Positions 8,732 through 19,119 are shown, counted from the stretch's first letter. The stretch: DNA of 64,000 bases from Marinomonas sp. TW1 (GCF_001625355.1 NZ_JSEE01000015.1:43832-107831), one strand, 5' to 3'. Notes: generated by a model not told the origin, from the sequence alone. Translations and numbers: made by a program.

Positions 8732-9463
8732 ATGTCTGAATTGGTTGACAGCAGCGCTGAATCTGCAGTCAGCCCGGCTCATATTGCCATTATCATGGAT
8801 GGTAATAATCGCTGGGCGAAGAAAAAACATCTCCCGAGTATTGCGGGTCATACAGCGGGTGCGGCAGCGGTGCGTCGTACCGTTGAGGCGGCCGCTCGAT
8901 CTGGGGTAAAGGTGTTGACCTTGTTCGCATTTTCCAGTGAAAACTGGAAGCGCCCACAGGTGGAAGTGGATGGTTTGATGGGGCTCTTTATGCGCTCCCT
9001 GAAAAAAGAACTAAAACGTCTCAAGGCTCATAAAATTCGACTGCGAGTAATGGGGGATGTGTCAGGTTTTAGTGACAGTTTACAGGCGCAAATTCGCGCG
9101 ACTGAAGACGCTACTAAAGATCATGATCAGATGACGCTAGTCATCGCAGCGAACTATGGTGGTCGTTGGGACATTGCTCAAGCGGCCAAATTATTAGCCG
9201 AAGAAGTGGCGTCAGGTCAGTTATCTCCTGAAGACATTACAGCGGAAAAATTGGCGTCACGAATTCAGTTGGCGGATTTACCTGAACCGGATTTGTTAAT
9301 CCGAACGTCTGGCGAAGAGCGTATTAGTAACTTTATGTTGTGGCAATCAGCGTACTCAGAGTTTGTCTTTTTGCCGGTTTTGTGGCCGGACTTTGATCAA
9401 TCTGATTTTGATGAAGCCATTGGCATTTATCAGAATCGTCAGCGTCGCTATGGTGGGCGATAA
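8732..9463 (+). CDS. uppS: Undecaprenyl diphosphate synthase (cis-prenyltransferase)
   Basis: A 243-residue cis-prenyltransferase that condenses eight isopentenyl units onto farnesyl diphosphate to make the C55 lipid carrier for peptidoglycan and O-antigen. Motifs: IAIIMDGNNRWA (catalytic Asp near residue 24), GHTAGAAAVR, LTLFAFSSENWKRP, and the C-terminal PEPDLLIRTSGEERISNFMLWQSAYSE split over residues 190-220. It is followed 2 bp later by cdsA, forming a lipid-precursor pair. Confidence 0.97.
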   Translation: MSELVDSSAESAVSPAHIAIIMDGNNRWAKKKHLPSIAGHTAGAAAVRRTVEAAARSGVKVLTLFAFSSENWKRPQVEVDGLMGLFMRSLKKELKRLKAHKIRLRVMGDVSGFSDSLQAQIRATEDATKDHDQMTLVIAANYGGRWDIAQAAKLLAEEVASGQLSPEDITAEKLASRIQLADLPEPDLLIRTSGEERISNFMLWQSAYSEFVFLPVLWPDFDQSDFDEAIGIYQNRQRRYGGR

Positions 9464-9465
9464 TC

Positions 9466-10269
9466 ATGCTACTTCCTCGTATTCTCAGTGCCATCGTAAT
9501 GGCTTTTTTGTTTATCTATGCGGTCTTCTTTTTAGACACGTTCGCTTTTTCCGTTTCTATGGCGGGTGTTGTGGTGCTGGCGGCTTGGGAATGGGCGCGT
9601 TTATCTGGCGCTAAAGGGCAAGTGGGTCGTATTGGTTTTGCGGCTTTTGTCGCCATGCTTTGTTATGTGTCTTCTGTCTATCAGTTACTCACCCTTAGTT
9701 TGTATATTAGCCCTATTTTGTGGTGTTTAGCTTTGTATTGGGTGATTCGTTACCCAACGCCTTTAGTCTGGCAGCATACTTATGCTCGACTTGTGTTCGG
9801 GGTGTTGGTCATGGTGTCGACTTGGGCTGCTTTGGTTGTGTTAAAACAATCCGCTGATTTTGTTATCTGGGTACTGTTGCTGATGGGGCTTATTTGGGGG
9901 GCTGACTCAGGGGCTTATTTTGCCGGTCGTGCCTTTGGTAAACGCAAATTGGCCAGATTCGTTAGTCCAGGTAAATCGTGGGAAGGGGTGATTGGCGGCA
10001 TTATCCTCACGCAAGTGGGCGTTGCTTTTTTCTGCCAATGGCAAGCTTTTAGCGTACTTGAATGGTTTTTATTGGCTTTGGTTGCGTTGTTGACGACGGC
10101 TGTCTCAGTGTTAGGCGATTTAACGGAAAGTTTGTTTAAGCGCCATGAGTCGTTAAAAGACTCTAGTCATTTGATTCCTGGTCACGGTGGTGTGATGGAT
10201 CGTGTCGACAGTTTGACGGCCGCTGCACCAGTATATGTTTTGTTTTTATTGTTAAGTGGATGGCTTTAG
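9466..10269 (+). CDS. cdsA: Phosphatidate cytidylyltransferase (CDP-diglyceride synthase)
   Basis: A 267-residue integral membrane enzyme that makes CDP-diacylglycerol from phosphatidate and CTP, the branch point for all phospholipids. Several hydrophobic helices are visible from residue 10 onward. The CDS signature is intact in the C-terminal part: SLFKRHESLKDSSHLIPG followed by HGGVMDRVDSLTAA. The GADSGAYFAGRAFGKRKL segment precedes it. Its stop codon abuts the dxr ATG. The product feeds pssA, found near the right end of the window. Confidence 0.95.
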   Translation: MLLPRILSAIVMAFLFIYAVFFLDTFAFSVSMAGVVVLAAWEWARLSGAKGQVGRIGFAAFVAMLCYVSSVYQLLTLSLYISPILWCLALYWVIRYPTPLVWQHTYARLVFGVLVMVSTWAALVVLKQSADFVIWVLLLMGLIWGADSGAYFAGRAFGKRKLARFVSPGKSWEGVIGGIILTQVGVAFFCQWQAFSVLEWFLLALVALLTTAVSVLGDLTESLFKRHESLKDSSHLIPGHGGVMDRVDSLTAAAPVYVLFLLLSGWL

Positions 10270-11442
10270 ATGCAAGGTATTTGTCTATTAGGCGCAACGG
10301 GCTCGATTGGGCAAAGTACGCTGGACATTATCGCTCAGCATCCAGATAAGTTTTCTCTTGTCAGTGCCTCCGCCAATACCAGTGTGGCTAGAATGGTGGA
10401 CATTTGTCGCCAGTTCCAGCCACAACGTGTGGTGATGGGGACTCAAGCCGCTCGAGACGAGTTGGCCGTGTTGTGTGCGGATCTTGATATTTCCTTTGAA
10501 TGGGGCGAGTCGTCTTTAGAGAGTATTGCGGCAGATCGTGCTGTTGATCAAGTGATGGCTGCGATCATGGGGTTTGCTGGATTGAAGCCGACCCTGTCTG
10601 GGATTCGTGCGGGTAAACGTATTCTATTGGCGAATAAAGAATCCTTGGTGACAGCTGGCAAGTTGTTTATGGATGAAGTAGCCAGTCACAATGTGTGTTT
10701 GTTACCGATTGACAGTGAACACAATGCGATCTATCAAAGCTTGCCTCAGCGTTCAACTGGAGCGCACAAACAAGACGTGGATAAAATCATTTTAACCGCA
10801 TCTGGCGGCCCATTTCGTACTTGGTCATTAGATGAGATGGCTAACGTCACACCTGCACAAGCTTGTAAGCACCCCAATTGGTCGATGGGTCAAAAAATCT
10901 CCATTGATTCTGCGTCCTTGATGAACAAAGGCTTAGAGCTAATCGAAGCCTGTTGGCTATTTGATGTCACCCCTGACGATGTTGATGTGGTGGTTCACCC
11001 TGAAAGTATTATTCATTCTATGGTGTCGTATCGCGACGGGTCGGTCATTTCTCAAATGGGCAACCCTGACATGAAAATCCCCATTGCTTATGGCATGACT
11101 TGGCCCAATCGAATTGAAACCAATGTCCCTGTATTGAATCTTACCGAAATTGCTCGGTTAAATTTTGAGTCTCCAGACTTACAGCGCTTCCCCAATTTAC
11201 AATTGGCGGCGGATGCTTGGTATCTGGGTGGGACGGCGATGGCGACTTTAAATGCGGTGAATGAGGTAGCGGTAGCGGCCTTTTTACAGGGGCGAATTGG
11301 TTTCTTAGACATAGCGCGTGTCAATTATAGTGTGTTGCATCAAGCAGAAGTGATCCCTGTGAATGATCTTGAAGTGGTCTTTGCCGCGGATGCTGGTGCC
11401 CGCAAACTGGCCGAAGCCTGTATTGCTCAGGAGGCATTTTAA
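10270..11442 (+). CDS. dxr: 1-deoxy-D-xylulose 5-phosphate reductoisomerase
   Basis: A 390-residue DXR, the NADPH-dependent second step of the MEP isoprenoid pathway. Visible features are the N-terminal nucleotide-binding GATGSIGQSTLDII, ANKESLVTAGKLF, the metal-binding IDSEHNAIYQSL, and the substrate-loop HPNWSMGQKISIDSASLMNKGLELIEA region (about residues 205-230). The gene abuts cdsA upstream and overlaps rseP by one base downstream, so it is translationally coupled. ispD and ispF, the next MEP steps found here, lie at 33.4-34.6 kb. Confidence 0.97.
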   Translation: MQGICLLGATGSIGQSTLDIIAQHPDKFSLVSASANTSVARMVDICRQFQPQRVVMGTQAARDELAVLCADLDISFEWGESSLESIAADRAVDQVMAAIMGFAGLKPTLSGIRAGKRILLANKESLVTAGKLFMDEVASHNVCLLPIDSEHNAIYQSLPQRSTGAHKQDVDKIILTASGGPFRTWSLDEMANVTPAQACKHPNWSMGQKISIDSASLMNKGLELIEACWLFDVTPDDVDVVVHPESIIHSMVSYRDGSVISQMGNPDMKIPIAYGMTWPNRIETNVPVLNLTEIARLNFESPDLQRFPNLQLAADAWYLGGTAMATLNAVNEVAVAAFLQGRIGFLDIARVNYSVLHQAEVIPVNDLEVVFAADAGARKLAEACIAQEAF

Positions 11443-12791
11443 TGCTGCAAAATATTCTTTCGATTGTTGTCGCTTTAGGGGTACTGATTACCTTTCATGA
11501 GTTTGGTCATTATTATGTGGCGCGTCGTTGTGGTGTGAAAGTGCTGCGCTTTTCAGTCGGTTTTGGTAAACCCATTTACCGTTATGTGAGCAAGAAAACC
11601 GGCACAGAATTTACTTTGGCGATGATTCCTCTTGGTGGTTATGTGCGCATGCTGGATGAGCGTGAAGGCAATGTACCAGAGGCTCTTAAGCATCAAGCTT
11701 TTACTCAGAAAAATGTGTGGCAGCGTATTGCTATTGTGGCGGCAGGGCCTTTGGCAAATTTCATTTTGGCGGTGGCGATTTATGGTCTCGTTGCTTTGCT
11801 TGGCATTCAGAGTTTAGCGCCAAAAGTTGGTCATATTGCTGAGGGGAGTTTGGCTTCTCAGACACAGATGCAAGAGGGCGATGAGCTGGTTGAAGTGGCT
11901 GGTGAGGCGGTTTCTTCTTGGGAAGAGGTGAATTTAACGCTTGCGGGCTTGATTGGTCAAACAAGAACTATTATCGTTCGCTATCGCGTTGACGGTTTGA
12001 GTAGTATTCAGCAGGACACCGTGAATTTGAATCGATGGCTAGTTGGTGAGGAACCGAATAATCTCATTCAATCTTTTGGTTTGTTACCATGGCAACCGAC
12101 CGTCGTGCCTGTTATTGCTCAGGTGGTTGAAGGTGGTGCGGCACAGGCTGGTGGCTTTGAAGCGGGCGATACCATCGAATCAATCGATGATGAGGCCATG
12201 TCGAGCTGGCAGCAGGTTGTAAAGAAAGTGCAAACCAGCCCAAGTAAACGTCTGACAGTAGTAGTATTAAGGCAAGGACAAAGTAAAACCCTTTCTTTAA
12301 CGCCTGCGGCTGCAGAACGTAATGGTAAGGTGATGGGTTATGCTGGTTTGGCCGTTGTACCACCCAAATGGGATGATAGCTTAATTCGAGAACGTCATTA
12401 CGGTATGTTTGAAGCCATTGGTTATGGCTTTCAGCAAACCGAAAAGATGGTTTCTTTGACGGTTTCTTCCATTGGAAAGATGTTGCAAGGGTTAATTTCA
12501 CTGGATAACTTATCCGGACCGATCACCATTGCTAAGGTGGCCAGCGCTTCTGCGGACTCTGGTTTGCAGTCATTTTTGAAGTTTATGGCTTACTTAAGTG
12601 TGAGTCTTGGTGTGTTGAATTTGTTACCCATCCCAATGTTGGATGGTGGGCATTTGTTGTTTTTTAGTATCGAGGCCATTCGTCGTAAACCTGTATCTGA
12701 AAAGGTGCAGGGGGTGGCGTATCGAGTTGGGGCTTCTTTGTTGTTTGCTCTAATGGCCGTTGCCATTTTTAATGATATTGCCCGCTTGTAG
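11442..12791 (+). CDS. rseP: Site-2 metalloprotease RseP
   Basis: A 449-residue inner-membrane zinc protease that cleaves anti-sigma factor RseA, and signal peptide remnants, within the membrane. The HEFGH zinc motif is in the first helix near residue 20, and the second zinc-ligand motif NLLPIPMLDGGHLLFF is near residue 390. Two PDZ domains lie between (about 115-190 and 210-290). The start overlaps dxr by one base and the stop is 10 bp before the bamA GTG. The position between dxr and bamA is conserved in gammaproteobacteria. Confidence 0.96.
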   Translation: MLQNILSIVVALGVLITFHEFGHYYVARRCGVKVLRFSVGFGKPIYRYVSKKTGTEFTLAMIPLGGYVRMLDEREGNVPEALKHQAFTQKNVWQRIAIVAAGPLANFILAVAIYGLVALLGIQSLAPKVGHIAEGSLASQTQMQEGDELVEVAGEAVSSWEEVNLTLAGLIGQTRTIIVRYRVDGLSSIQQDTVNLNRWLVGEEPNNLIQSFGLLPWQPTVVPVIAQVVEGGAAQAGGFEAGDTIESIDDEAMSSWQQVVKKVQTSPSKRLTVVVLRQGQSKTLSLTPAAAERNGKVMGYAGLAVVPPKWDDSLIRERHYGMFEAIGYGFQQTEKMVSLTVSSIGKMLQGLISLDNLSGPITIAKVASASADSGLQSFLKFMAYLSVSLGVLNLLPIPMLDGGHLLFFSIEAIRRKPVSEKVQGVAYRVGASLLFALMAVAIFNDIARL

Positions 12792-12801
12792 AGAGGTATA
12801 T

Positions 12802-15114
12802 GTGAGAGTCGTTCTAGCTGTATTGTTGACTTTAATCAGTGTGCAAAGTATTGCAAAAGCGGTTGAGGATGTCCGAATTGATGGTTTAGTACAAATGCCA
12901 TCAGCCAGAGCATTTGATTTAATCGGTTTTAATGAAAATCAGTCTTATGACTCAGGGAAGGTTTATCAGGCTATTAGTGCGTTATTTGATACCGGATTCT
13001 TCAGTGATATTGATGTCTATGAAGAAAACGACGTACTCGTTTTTAAGCTTGTTGAACGTCCTTCCATTGGCAACCTCACGATCGAAGGCAATGAACTGGT
13101 TAAAACAGAAGATTTAGAACGAGGCCTTAAGTTATCAGGCTTAGAGATTGGTGAAATATACAAACCAGAAACTCTGAACCAAATAGCGCAAGAATTACAG
13201 CGCCAATATTATGCTTTGGGCCGTTACAGTGCCAAGGTTGATATTTCTGTTGAGGAAATGCCGCGTAACCGTACAGGTATTAAAATTAATATCGATGAAG
13301 GTGACACGGCGAAAATTGTTCACATCAATATCGTTGGTAATAACCATTTTGACGAAGAGACGTTAACAAAAGACTTTGAGTCTCGTGAAACCGGTTATTG
13401 GAACCCCTTCAGCTCCGCCGATGAATACGCCAAAGCTAAGATTCAAGGTGACATTAATACTTTAAAAAGCTTCTATCTTGATAATGGCTACTTAGACTTC
13501 CAAGTCGTGTCGAGTCAAGTCAGTTTGTCGTCTGATAAACGCGATGTTTACATCGTGATCAACCTTGATGAAGGTCAGCCTTATTATCTGAATGATGTGA
13601 CCTTAAGTGGTAGCTTGCCAATTTCAGAAGACAGAGTGTGGAAGCAAATAACGCAGAAGAAAGGCGATCTCTTTTCTCGTAGCCAAGTGACGAAAATCAT
13701 CGAAGGCATTTCAACTGAGTTGGGTGATGACGGATACTTGTTTACCAATGTGAATGTGATTCCGGAAAAATTGGATGATCATACGGTCAATTTGAGCTAC
13801 CAAATTACCCCTGGGCCACAAGTGTATGTTCGACGTATTACCTTTAGTGGTAATAGCGAAACTCAAGATGAAGTACTGCGCCGCGAGATGACGCAATTTG
13901 AAGGCGCGTTAGCGACACACTCAAAAATTCAGTCATCCAAACGTCGCATTGAGCGTCTGGGTTTCTTTGGTAGTGTGGATTTGCGTACTCGTCCTGTGGC
14001 GGGCACGACGGATCAAGTTGATATCGATGTGGTCGTAGAAGAGCAAGCCTCAGGTAGTATTCAAGCCAGCATTGGTTATTCACAAGAAGACGGTACAGTA
14101 CTGGGCTTTGGTATTTCTAAGCGTAACTTTTTAGGAACAGGTAATAAGTTATCTTTCAATGCTTCTCGTACCGATTCCACTCAGGATTACTCGATTAATT
14201 ATGATAACCCTTACTTTACTGTGGATGGTGTTAGTCGTGGTTTCCAAGTGTTCTATCAAACCAGTGATCATGCCGACGATGATGTTGAGGATTATGACTT
14301 AGACGAAATCGGTGTTGGGGTCAATTATGGTTACCCGATTTCAGATACGCAGCGTCTAACCTTTGGCATGACGGTAAAGGAAAGTACGGTTCAGTTAGGT
14401 TATGACCCATCGAATGAGACCGAAAATTATGTCGATACTCATGGTAATAATTATGACGATGTTATTGCCAGTTTGACTTGGTCTGATAGTGATTTGATTG
14501 GTGGGGTATTGCCAACCAATGGTTATTCGACCAAAGCGACATTAGAAGTTGCTTTACCTGTGGGCGATCAGCAGTATGCAAAAGTAGGCCTGACATCACA
14601 GAAGTATTGGAATTTAAGCGGTTCGGACCTGTGGTTGTTCCGTCTGAAAGGTCGTCTTGGTTATGGGGCGGGTTATGGTGACAGTGATTCCTTACCTTTC
14701 TTTGAAAACTACTATGCCGGCGGTGCTTATTCCGTGCGTGGTTATGGTGCTTCTTCACTAGGCCCGCAAAACTCATACGATGATGAAGGCACTAGTACGT
14801 CAGCATTAGGTGGGAATATTCTAATGACGGGAACCGCGGAACTGATTTTCCCACTTCCTATGGTGGAAGATCATAAGTCTGTGCGTACGTCGATTTTCTT
14901 AGATGCTGGTAACGTTTTTACAGACGATTGTTTGTCGACCAATACCGAGTGTAATGAAGGGGTGGACTTGGATGAAATTCGTTTAAGCCTAGGTTTTAGT
15001 TGGACATGGATTACACCGATTGCACCACTGTCGTTTAACTTTGCAAGACCATTAAATGCGCAAGACGGTGACAGTACCGACGTTTTTCAATTCCAGTTAG
15101 GAACAACTTTCTAA
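12802..15114 (+). CDS. bamA: Outer membrane protein assembly factor BamA
   Basis: A 770-residue Omp85 protein, the core of the BAM complex that inserts beta-barrels in the outer membrane. A signal peptide (VRVVLAVLLTLISVQSIAKA) is followed by five POTRA repeats (about residues 23-420) and a 16-strand barrel. The barrel carries the conserved VRGY motif of loop 6 (AYSVRGYGAS) and ends in Phe, as outer membrane proteins do. I chose GTG 12802, preceded by GAGAGG. A longer in-frame start at 12760 would lie inside rseP and disrupt the signal peptide. Confidence 0.96.
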   Translation: MRVVLAVLLTLISVQSIAKAVEDVRIDGLVQMPSARAFDLIGFNENQSYDSGKVYQAISALFDTGFFSDIDVYEENDVLVFKLVERPSIGNLTIEGNELVKTEDLERGLKLSGLEIGEIYKPETLNQIAQELQRQYYALGRYSAKVDISVEEMPRNRTGIKINIDEGDTAKIVHINIVGNNHFDEETLTKDFESRETGYWNPFSSADEYAKAKIQGDINTLKSFYLDNGYLDFQVVSSQVSLSSDKRDVYIVINLDEGQPYYLNDVTLSGSLPISEDRVWKQITQKKGDLFSRSQVTKIIEGISTELGDDGYLFTNVNVIPEKLDDHTVNLSYQITPGPQVYVRRITFSGNSETQDEVLRREMTQFEGALATHSKIQSSKRRIERLGFFGSVDLRTRPVAGTTDQVDIDVVVEEQASGSIQASIGYSQEDGTVLGFGISKRNFLGTGNKLSFNASRTDSTQDYSINYDNPYFTVDGVSRGFQVFYQTSDHADDDVEDYDLDEIGVGVNYGYPISDTQRLTFGMTVKESTVQLGYDPSNETENYVDTHGNNYDDVIASLTWSDSDLIGGVLPTNGYSTKATLEVALPVGDQQYAKVGLTSQKYWNLSGSDLWLFRLKGRLGYGAGYGDSDSLPFFENYYAGGAYSVRGYGASSLGPQNSYDDEGTSTSALGGNILMTGTAELIFPLPMVEDHKSVRTSIFLDAGNVFTDDCLSTNTECNEGVDLDEIRLSLGFSWTWITPIAPLSFNFARPLNAQDGDSTDVFQFQLGTTF

Positions 15115-15147
15115 GTTAATCTGAGCAAAAGCATAAGAGGATTTGTA

Positions 15148-15642
15148 ATGAAAAGAATGATATTGGCACTTTGTGCCTTGATGTTGATGAGCAGCGTACA
15201 AGCGACAGAAATGGCCGTGGTCGACTTTAGAGCCGCGCTATTACAAAGTAATATTGGCCAACAAGCCGCCAAAGAACCAAAGCAAAAAGTGGCGCAAATG
15301 GAAGCCCGTTTAGAAGAAGAACAGACAGCGCTAAAAGAAGCAGACGAGCAGCTTAAAAGAGAAGAATTAACGTTGGCGCCAGAAGAATTCAACAAGCGTC
15401 GTAATGATTTAGTGAAAAGACAAAATGGCATTCGCCAAATGGCCGCGAAAATGCAACAACAAGCTAAATTGTTAGAACAAAAGCTGATTGAAAGTCTTAC
15501 TCCTAAAGGTGAAGCGGCTCTAAAATCCATTATTGATGAACGTAAACTAGACTTAGTATTAAATAGACAGCTAAGCTTATATGCTAATAGTGAATCCGAT
15601 ATCACCAATGAATTGGTGGAACGCATTAATAAGGACAATTAA
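15148..15642 (+). CDS. skp: Periplasmic chaperone Skp/OmpH
   Basis: A 164-residue Skp-family protein that holds unfolded outer membrane proteins in the periplasm on their way to BAM. A signal peptide (MKRMILALCALMLMSSVQA) precedes the short beta-strand MAVVDFRAALLQS. A long charged helical segment (about residues 45-125) forms the coiled-coil tentacle. Overall sequence is variable in this family, so the name rests on architecture plus its place between bamA and lpxD. An AGAGG sits before the ATG. Confidence 0.9.
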   Translation: MKRMILALCALMLMSSVQATEMAVVDFRAALLQSNIGQQAAKEPKQKVAQMEARLEEEQTALKEADEQLKREELTLAPEEFNKRRNDLVKRQNGIRQMAAKMQQQAKLLEQKLIESLTPKGEAALKSIIDERKLDLVLNRQLSLYANSESDITNELVERINKDN

Positions 15643-15645
15643 TTT

Positions 15646-16683
15646 ATGAGTTATACGCTAGGGCAATTGGCTGAAAAAGTCGGGGGCGTCGTCAAAGGCG
15701 ACAGTCACCTCGTTATTGATAGATTAGGGACGCTGGAAAAAGGCACAAAAAACGAATTAAGTTTTTTAGCTAACCCTAAATATCAAAGCCAGCTTGCAGA
15801 GACTAAAGCGGGTGCTGTCCTAGTAAAAACTGAAGAGCTTGCGATTGACCTTGATCATGCCATTATCGTTGCTAATCCCTATCTTGCGTTTGCTCAATTG
15901 TCGCATTTATTTGTTCCGCGTAAGGAATCTTGGTTAGGGGTTCATCCTTCTGCGGTTGTGGCTGACGATGTACAACTGGGTGAGAATGTCGTGATTGGCC
16001 CTAACGCGGTGATCGATTGCGGCGTCATCATTGGTGATGATTGTGTGATTGGAGCGAATACAGTCGTCAGTCGTGGCTGCTCGTTAGGGCGTGCGACGCG
16101 CTTATATCCCAACGTTACTTTTTATCATGATGTGTTTGTGGGCGCCGATTGTATCTTCCACAGTGGTTGCATTGTGGGGGCTGATGGTTTTGGCTTTGCG
16201 CCAAATAACGGCGAATGGGAAAAAATCGATCAGCTTGGCAGTGTGCTTATTGGTGATCGAGTAGAAATAGGTTCTAGTACGACGATTGACCGTGGCGCAA
16301 TAGAAAATACACAAATTGGTCATGGTGTTAAAATAGATAATCAAGTTCAAATTGCTCATAACGTCGTAATTGGCGATAATACCGCCATTGCTGCAGGAGC
16401 AGCGATAGCAGGAAGTGCAAGGATAGGTGCTTCCTGTACAATTTCTGGTTGCGTAGGGATTGCGGGTCATATCACAATCACAGATCATGTTCATATCACA
16501 GCGATGAGTATGGTAAGTAAATCGATTCCAGAAGCGGGCTCTTATTCCTCCGGAATGGGTTTGGAACCAACGCCTAAGTGGCGTCGTTCTGTCGCACGCT
16601 TTAGACGAATTGATAATATGGCGAAGCAAGTTACAACACTGGAACAGAAAATTAATAAGCTTTCAGAAAAGGTTGATGTTTAA
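15646..16683 (+). CDS. lpxD: UDP-3-O-(3-hydroxyacyl)glucosamine N-acyltransferase
   Basis: A 345-residue LpxD, the third step of lipid A synthesis, adding the N-linked hydroxyacyl chain from acyl-ACP. The N-terminal uridine-binding domain (about 1-100) contains [14 protein letters not shown] left-handed beta-helix of isoleucine-patch hexapeptides follows (about 105-300), with the catalytic His segment in [19 protein letters not shown]-terminal helix ends the protein. It starts 3 bp after skp and its stop overlaps the fabZ start by one base. Confidence 0.97.
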   Translation: MSYTLGQLAEKVGGVVKGDSHLVIDRLGTLEKGTKNELSFLANPKYQSQLAETKAGAVLVKTEELAIDLDHAIIVANPYLAFAQLSHLFVPRKESWLGVHPSAVVADDVQLGENVVIGPNAVIDCGVIIGDDCVIGANTVVSRGCSLGRATRLYPNVTFYHDVFVGADCIFHSGCIVGADGFGFAPNNGEWEKIDQLGSVLIGDRVEIGSSTTIDRGAIENTQIGHGVKIDNQVQIAHNVVIGDNTAIAAGAAIAGSARIGASCTISGCVGIAGHITITDHVHITAMSMVSKSIPEAGSYSSGMGLEPTPKWRRSVARFRRIDNMAKQVTTLEQKINKLSEKVDV

Positions 16684-17120
16684 TGATGGACGTAAATGAA
16701 ATTCGTCAGTATTTACCTCATAGGTACCCGTTTTTACTAGTTGATCGTGTTGTTGAGTTAAATCTGAACGATTCCATCGTGGCGTATAAGAATGTGACTG
16801 TGAACGAACCATTTTTTAATGGCCATTTTCCAGATCATCCGGTGATGCCTGGTGTATTGATTATTGAAGCGATGGCACAAGCGGCCGGTGTTCTCGGTTT
16901 CAAAACAATGGATAAGACACCAGAAGACGGTTCTATTTATTATTTTGTCGGGTCAGATAATGCTCGATTTAAACGTCCTGTTGTACCAGGTGATCGTCTA
17001 CAATTGGAAGCAAAGATTATCGCCGAAAAACGCGGTATCTGGAAATTTGAGTGTAAAGCAACGGTTGATGGCCAGCTTGCTTGTTCTGCAACCATCATGT
17101 GTGCTGATAGGAAGTTATAG
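16683..17120 (+). CDS. fabZ: 3-hydroxyacyl-[acyl-carrier-protein] dehydratase FabZ
   Basis: A 145-residue hot-dog fold dehydratase that converts 3-hydroxyacyl-ACP to trans-2-enoyl-ACP in fatty acid elongation. The catalytic His segment [20 protein letters not shown] is at about residues 43-62, with the active Glu in IEAMAQA. The N-terminal [17 protein letters not shown] is typical. It uses the same 3-hydroxymyristoyl-ACP pool as LpxA and LpxD, which flank it, and overlaps both by one base. Confidence 0.97.
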   Translation: MMDVNEIRQYLPHRYPFLLVDRVVELNLNDSIVAYKNVTVNEPFFNGHFPDHPVMPGVLIIEAMAQAAGVLGFKTMDKTPEDGSIYYFVGSDNARFKRPVVPGDRLQLEAKIIAEKRGIWKFECKATVDGQLACSATIMCADRKL

Positions 17121-17896
17121 TGGCGATACATCCAACTGCTTTAGTCGATCCGAGTGCTGAACTTGACCCAAGTGTTGAAGTTGGGCCGTTTTCTGTGATC
17201 GGAGCGAATGTTAAAATTGGAGCTGGTAGTGTTATTAAATCTCATGTGGTGATTAATGGTCATACTGAGATTGGTGAAAATAATGAAATTTACCAGTTTG
17301 CTTCTGTTGGAGAAGCAAACCAAGACAAAAAGTACAAGGGTGAGCCAACGCGTTTGGTGATTGGTAACAGTAATGTTATCCGTGAAAATGCTACTATTCA
17401 TCGCGGTACCGTACAAGATCAAGGCATTACTATTATAGGTAGTGGTAATTTGTTTATGGCCAGTACGCATATCGGTCATGATTGTGTTGTCGGTGACAAT
17501 AATATTATGGCGAACTATGCGGCATTAGCTGGACATGTGACGTTAGGCGATAATGTCATTCTGGGTGGCTATACTGGGATTCATCAATTTTGTCAGGTGA
17601 ATTCATACAGCATGTGCGGCATGGGATCCATGGTCTCAAAGGACGTACCAAGGTTTATCATGGTATCCGGAAATCCAGCTAAAGCGCATGGTATGAACTT
17701 TGAAGGGATGCGTCGTCGAGGTACTCCGAAAGAGGTCATACGTGCCTTGAAAAATGCCTATAAAAGTGTCTATTTGAAAGGCTTAACACTGGAGTCCGTA
17801 CTGAGTGAATTGGAACAAAGCCCAGACTATTCCATTCCTGAAGTGGAAAAATTTGTCAGATCGATTCGAGCGTCTGAGCGCGGGATAATTCGATAA
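17120..17896 (+). CDS. lpxA: UDP-N-acetylglucosamine O-acyltransferase
   Basis: A 258-residue LpxA, the first step of lipid A synthesis. It is a left-handed beta-helix of hexapeptide repeats (about residues 3-185), with the catalytic His in ASTHIGHDCVVGDNNI, followed by a C-terminal helical domain (RRGTPKEVIRALKNAYK). The start is GTG at 17120, which overlaps the fabZ stop by one base and has GGAAG upstream. Length agrees with E. coli (262). A strong terminator follows, although lpxB continues the pathway. Confidence 0.97.
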   Translation: MAIHPTALVDPSAELDPSVEVGPFSVIGANVKIGAGSVIKSHVVINGHTEIGENNEIYQFASVGEANQDKKYKGEPTRLVIGNSNVIRENATIHRGTVQDQGITIIGSGNLFMASTHIGHDCVVGDNNIMANYAALAGHVTLGDNVILGGYTGIHQFCQVNSYSMCGMGSMVSKDVPRFIMVSGNPAKAHGMNFEGMRRRGTPKEVIRALKNAYKSVYLKGLTLESVLSELEQSPDYSIPEVEKFVRSIRASERGIIR

Positions 17897-17913
17897 CTCC
17901 CCCATAGAAAAAG

Positions 17914-17941
17914 AAAACCCCGGAACGCTTCGGGGTTTTTT
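17914..17941 (+). terminator. Intrinsic terminator between lpxA and lpxB
   Basis: AACCCCG pairs with CGGGGTT around an eight-base loop and is followed by a run of T. It splits the lpx genes, with lpxB starting 20 bp later. Partial read-through or a separate lpxB promoter is implied. Confidence 0.85.
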
Positions 17942-17961
17942 CGTTATTAGAGGTTGTATTA

Positions 17962-19119
17962 ATGAAAGTGACGTCGACAGCACGTTACGTGTTGGTTGCC
18001 GGAGAAGCATCTGGTGATATTTTAGGGGCGAATTTAATCAAGCATTTAAAAGCGTTACAGCCCGACGCTGTGTTTGAAGGAATTGGTGGGCCTCTAATGG
18101 AAGCGGAAGGTTTAACCAGTATGGTGCCAATGGATAGACTGTCAGTGATGGGGTTGGTGGAAGTCCTAGGCCGTTTGAGAGAATTACTGGGTATTCGTAA
18201 GCGTCTTTACCAATCTTGTTTGGCTAATCCTCCTACCGCCTTTATTGGTATAGATTCCCCAGACTTTAATTTGCCATTGGCAAGAAAGCTGAAACAAGCT
18301 GGCATTCCAACAGTGCATTATGTGAGTCCGTCTGTTTGGGCATGGCGTCAAAAGCGCATTTTTAAGATTAAAAAATCGGTTGATTTAATGTTGGCCTTGT
18401 TTCCCTTTGAACTGCCTATTTATCATCAACACAATATCCCTGTGGTGTGTGTTGGTCATACCTTAGCGGACGATATTCCTTTGCAGAGTGACCCACAGCA
18501 AGCCCGTGAAGCGCTAAAATTGGGCCCAATTACAGGGCCAGTGTTTGCTATTTTACCTGGTTCGCGAGAAGGCGAAGTGGCTCGACTTGCTCCCTTGTTT
18601 GCTGAGACCATTAAGTTGATTAAACAACAGGAACCTCAGGCGACGTTTCTGATGCCTGCGGCGAATCAGGCTAGACGTGAACAAATTGAGACGATTCTAC
18701 AAGAAGTGAATGCGCAAGCGGTGATTACAGATGGGCAATCACGTACTGTGATGGCGGCTGCGGATGCTATTTTATTGGCGTCAGGTACGGCGGCGTTGGA
18801 AGCCATGTTGGTTAAACGCCCCATGGTCGTCGCGTACAAGGTGAATCGATTAACCTTTGCGATCATGAAACGTATGATTAAAGTGCCTTATGTGTCTCTG
18901 CCGAACTTACTGGCAAATGAAACCCTGGTACCTGAATTATTACAAGACGAAGCGGTACCAGAGAGTTTGGCTACACGCTTGGTGCAAACCTGGCAATCTT
19001 TTAGACAAGATAAACAAATACAGCAAAAGTATTTGGATTTGCATCAGATGCTACGAAAAAATGCCGGAGAGCAAGGCGCAAAAGCGATTATCAGTATGTT
19101 GGCGGATAAGGAAGTCTAA
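17962..19119 (+). CDS. lpxB: Lipid-A-disaccharide synthase
   Basis: A 385-residue GT19-family inverting glycosyltransferase at the inner face of the membrane. It joins UDP-2,3-diacylglucosamine and lipid X to form the lipid A disaccharide. Visible motifs: [60 protein letters not shown], and in the C-terminal half [10 protein letters not shown] and [11 protein letters not shown]. The ATG has AGAGG upstream. Its stop overlaps the rnhB ATG by one base. Confidence 0.97.
   Translation: MKVTSTARYVLVAGEASGDILGANLIKHLKALQPDAVFEGIGGPLMEAEGLTSMVPMDRLSVMGLVEVLGRLRELLGIRKRLYQSCLANPPTAFIGIDSPDFNLPLARKLKQAGIPTVHYVSPSVWAWRQKRIFKIKKSVDLMLALFPFELPIYHQHNIPVVCVGHTLADDIPLQSDPQQAREALKLGPITGPVFAILPGSREGEVARLAPLFAETIKLIKQQEPQATFLMPAANQARREQIETILQEVNAQAVITDGQSRTVMAAADAILLASGTAALEAMLVKRPMVVAYKVNRLTFAIMKRMIKVPYVSLPNLLANETLVPELLQDEAVPESLATRLVQTWQSFRQDKQIQQKYLDLHQMLRKNAGEQGAKAIISMLADKEV

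Noticed and set aside
15111..15638. A 175-codon open frame antisense to skp
   Set aside because: It lies wholly opposite a well-supported gene, has low-complexity Ser/Leu/Cys composition and no recognisable domain. It is a shadow of the skp codon pattern.
16102..16629. A 175-codon open frame antisense to lpxD
   Set aside because: The repeated pattern reflects the hexapeptide repeats of lpxD read in reverse. No family resemblance and no Shine-Dalgarno.
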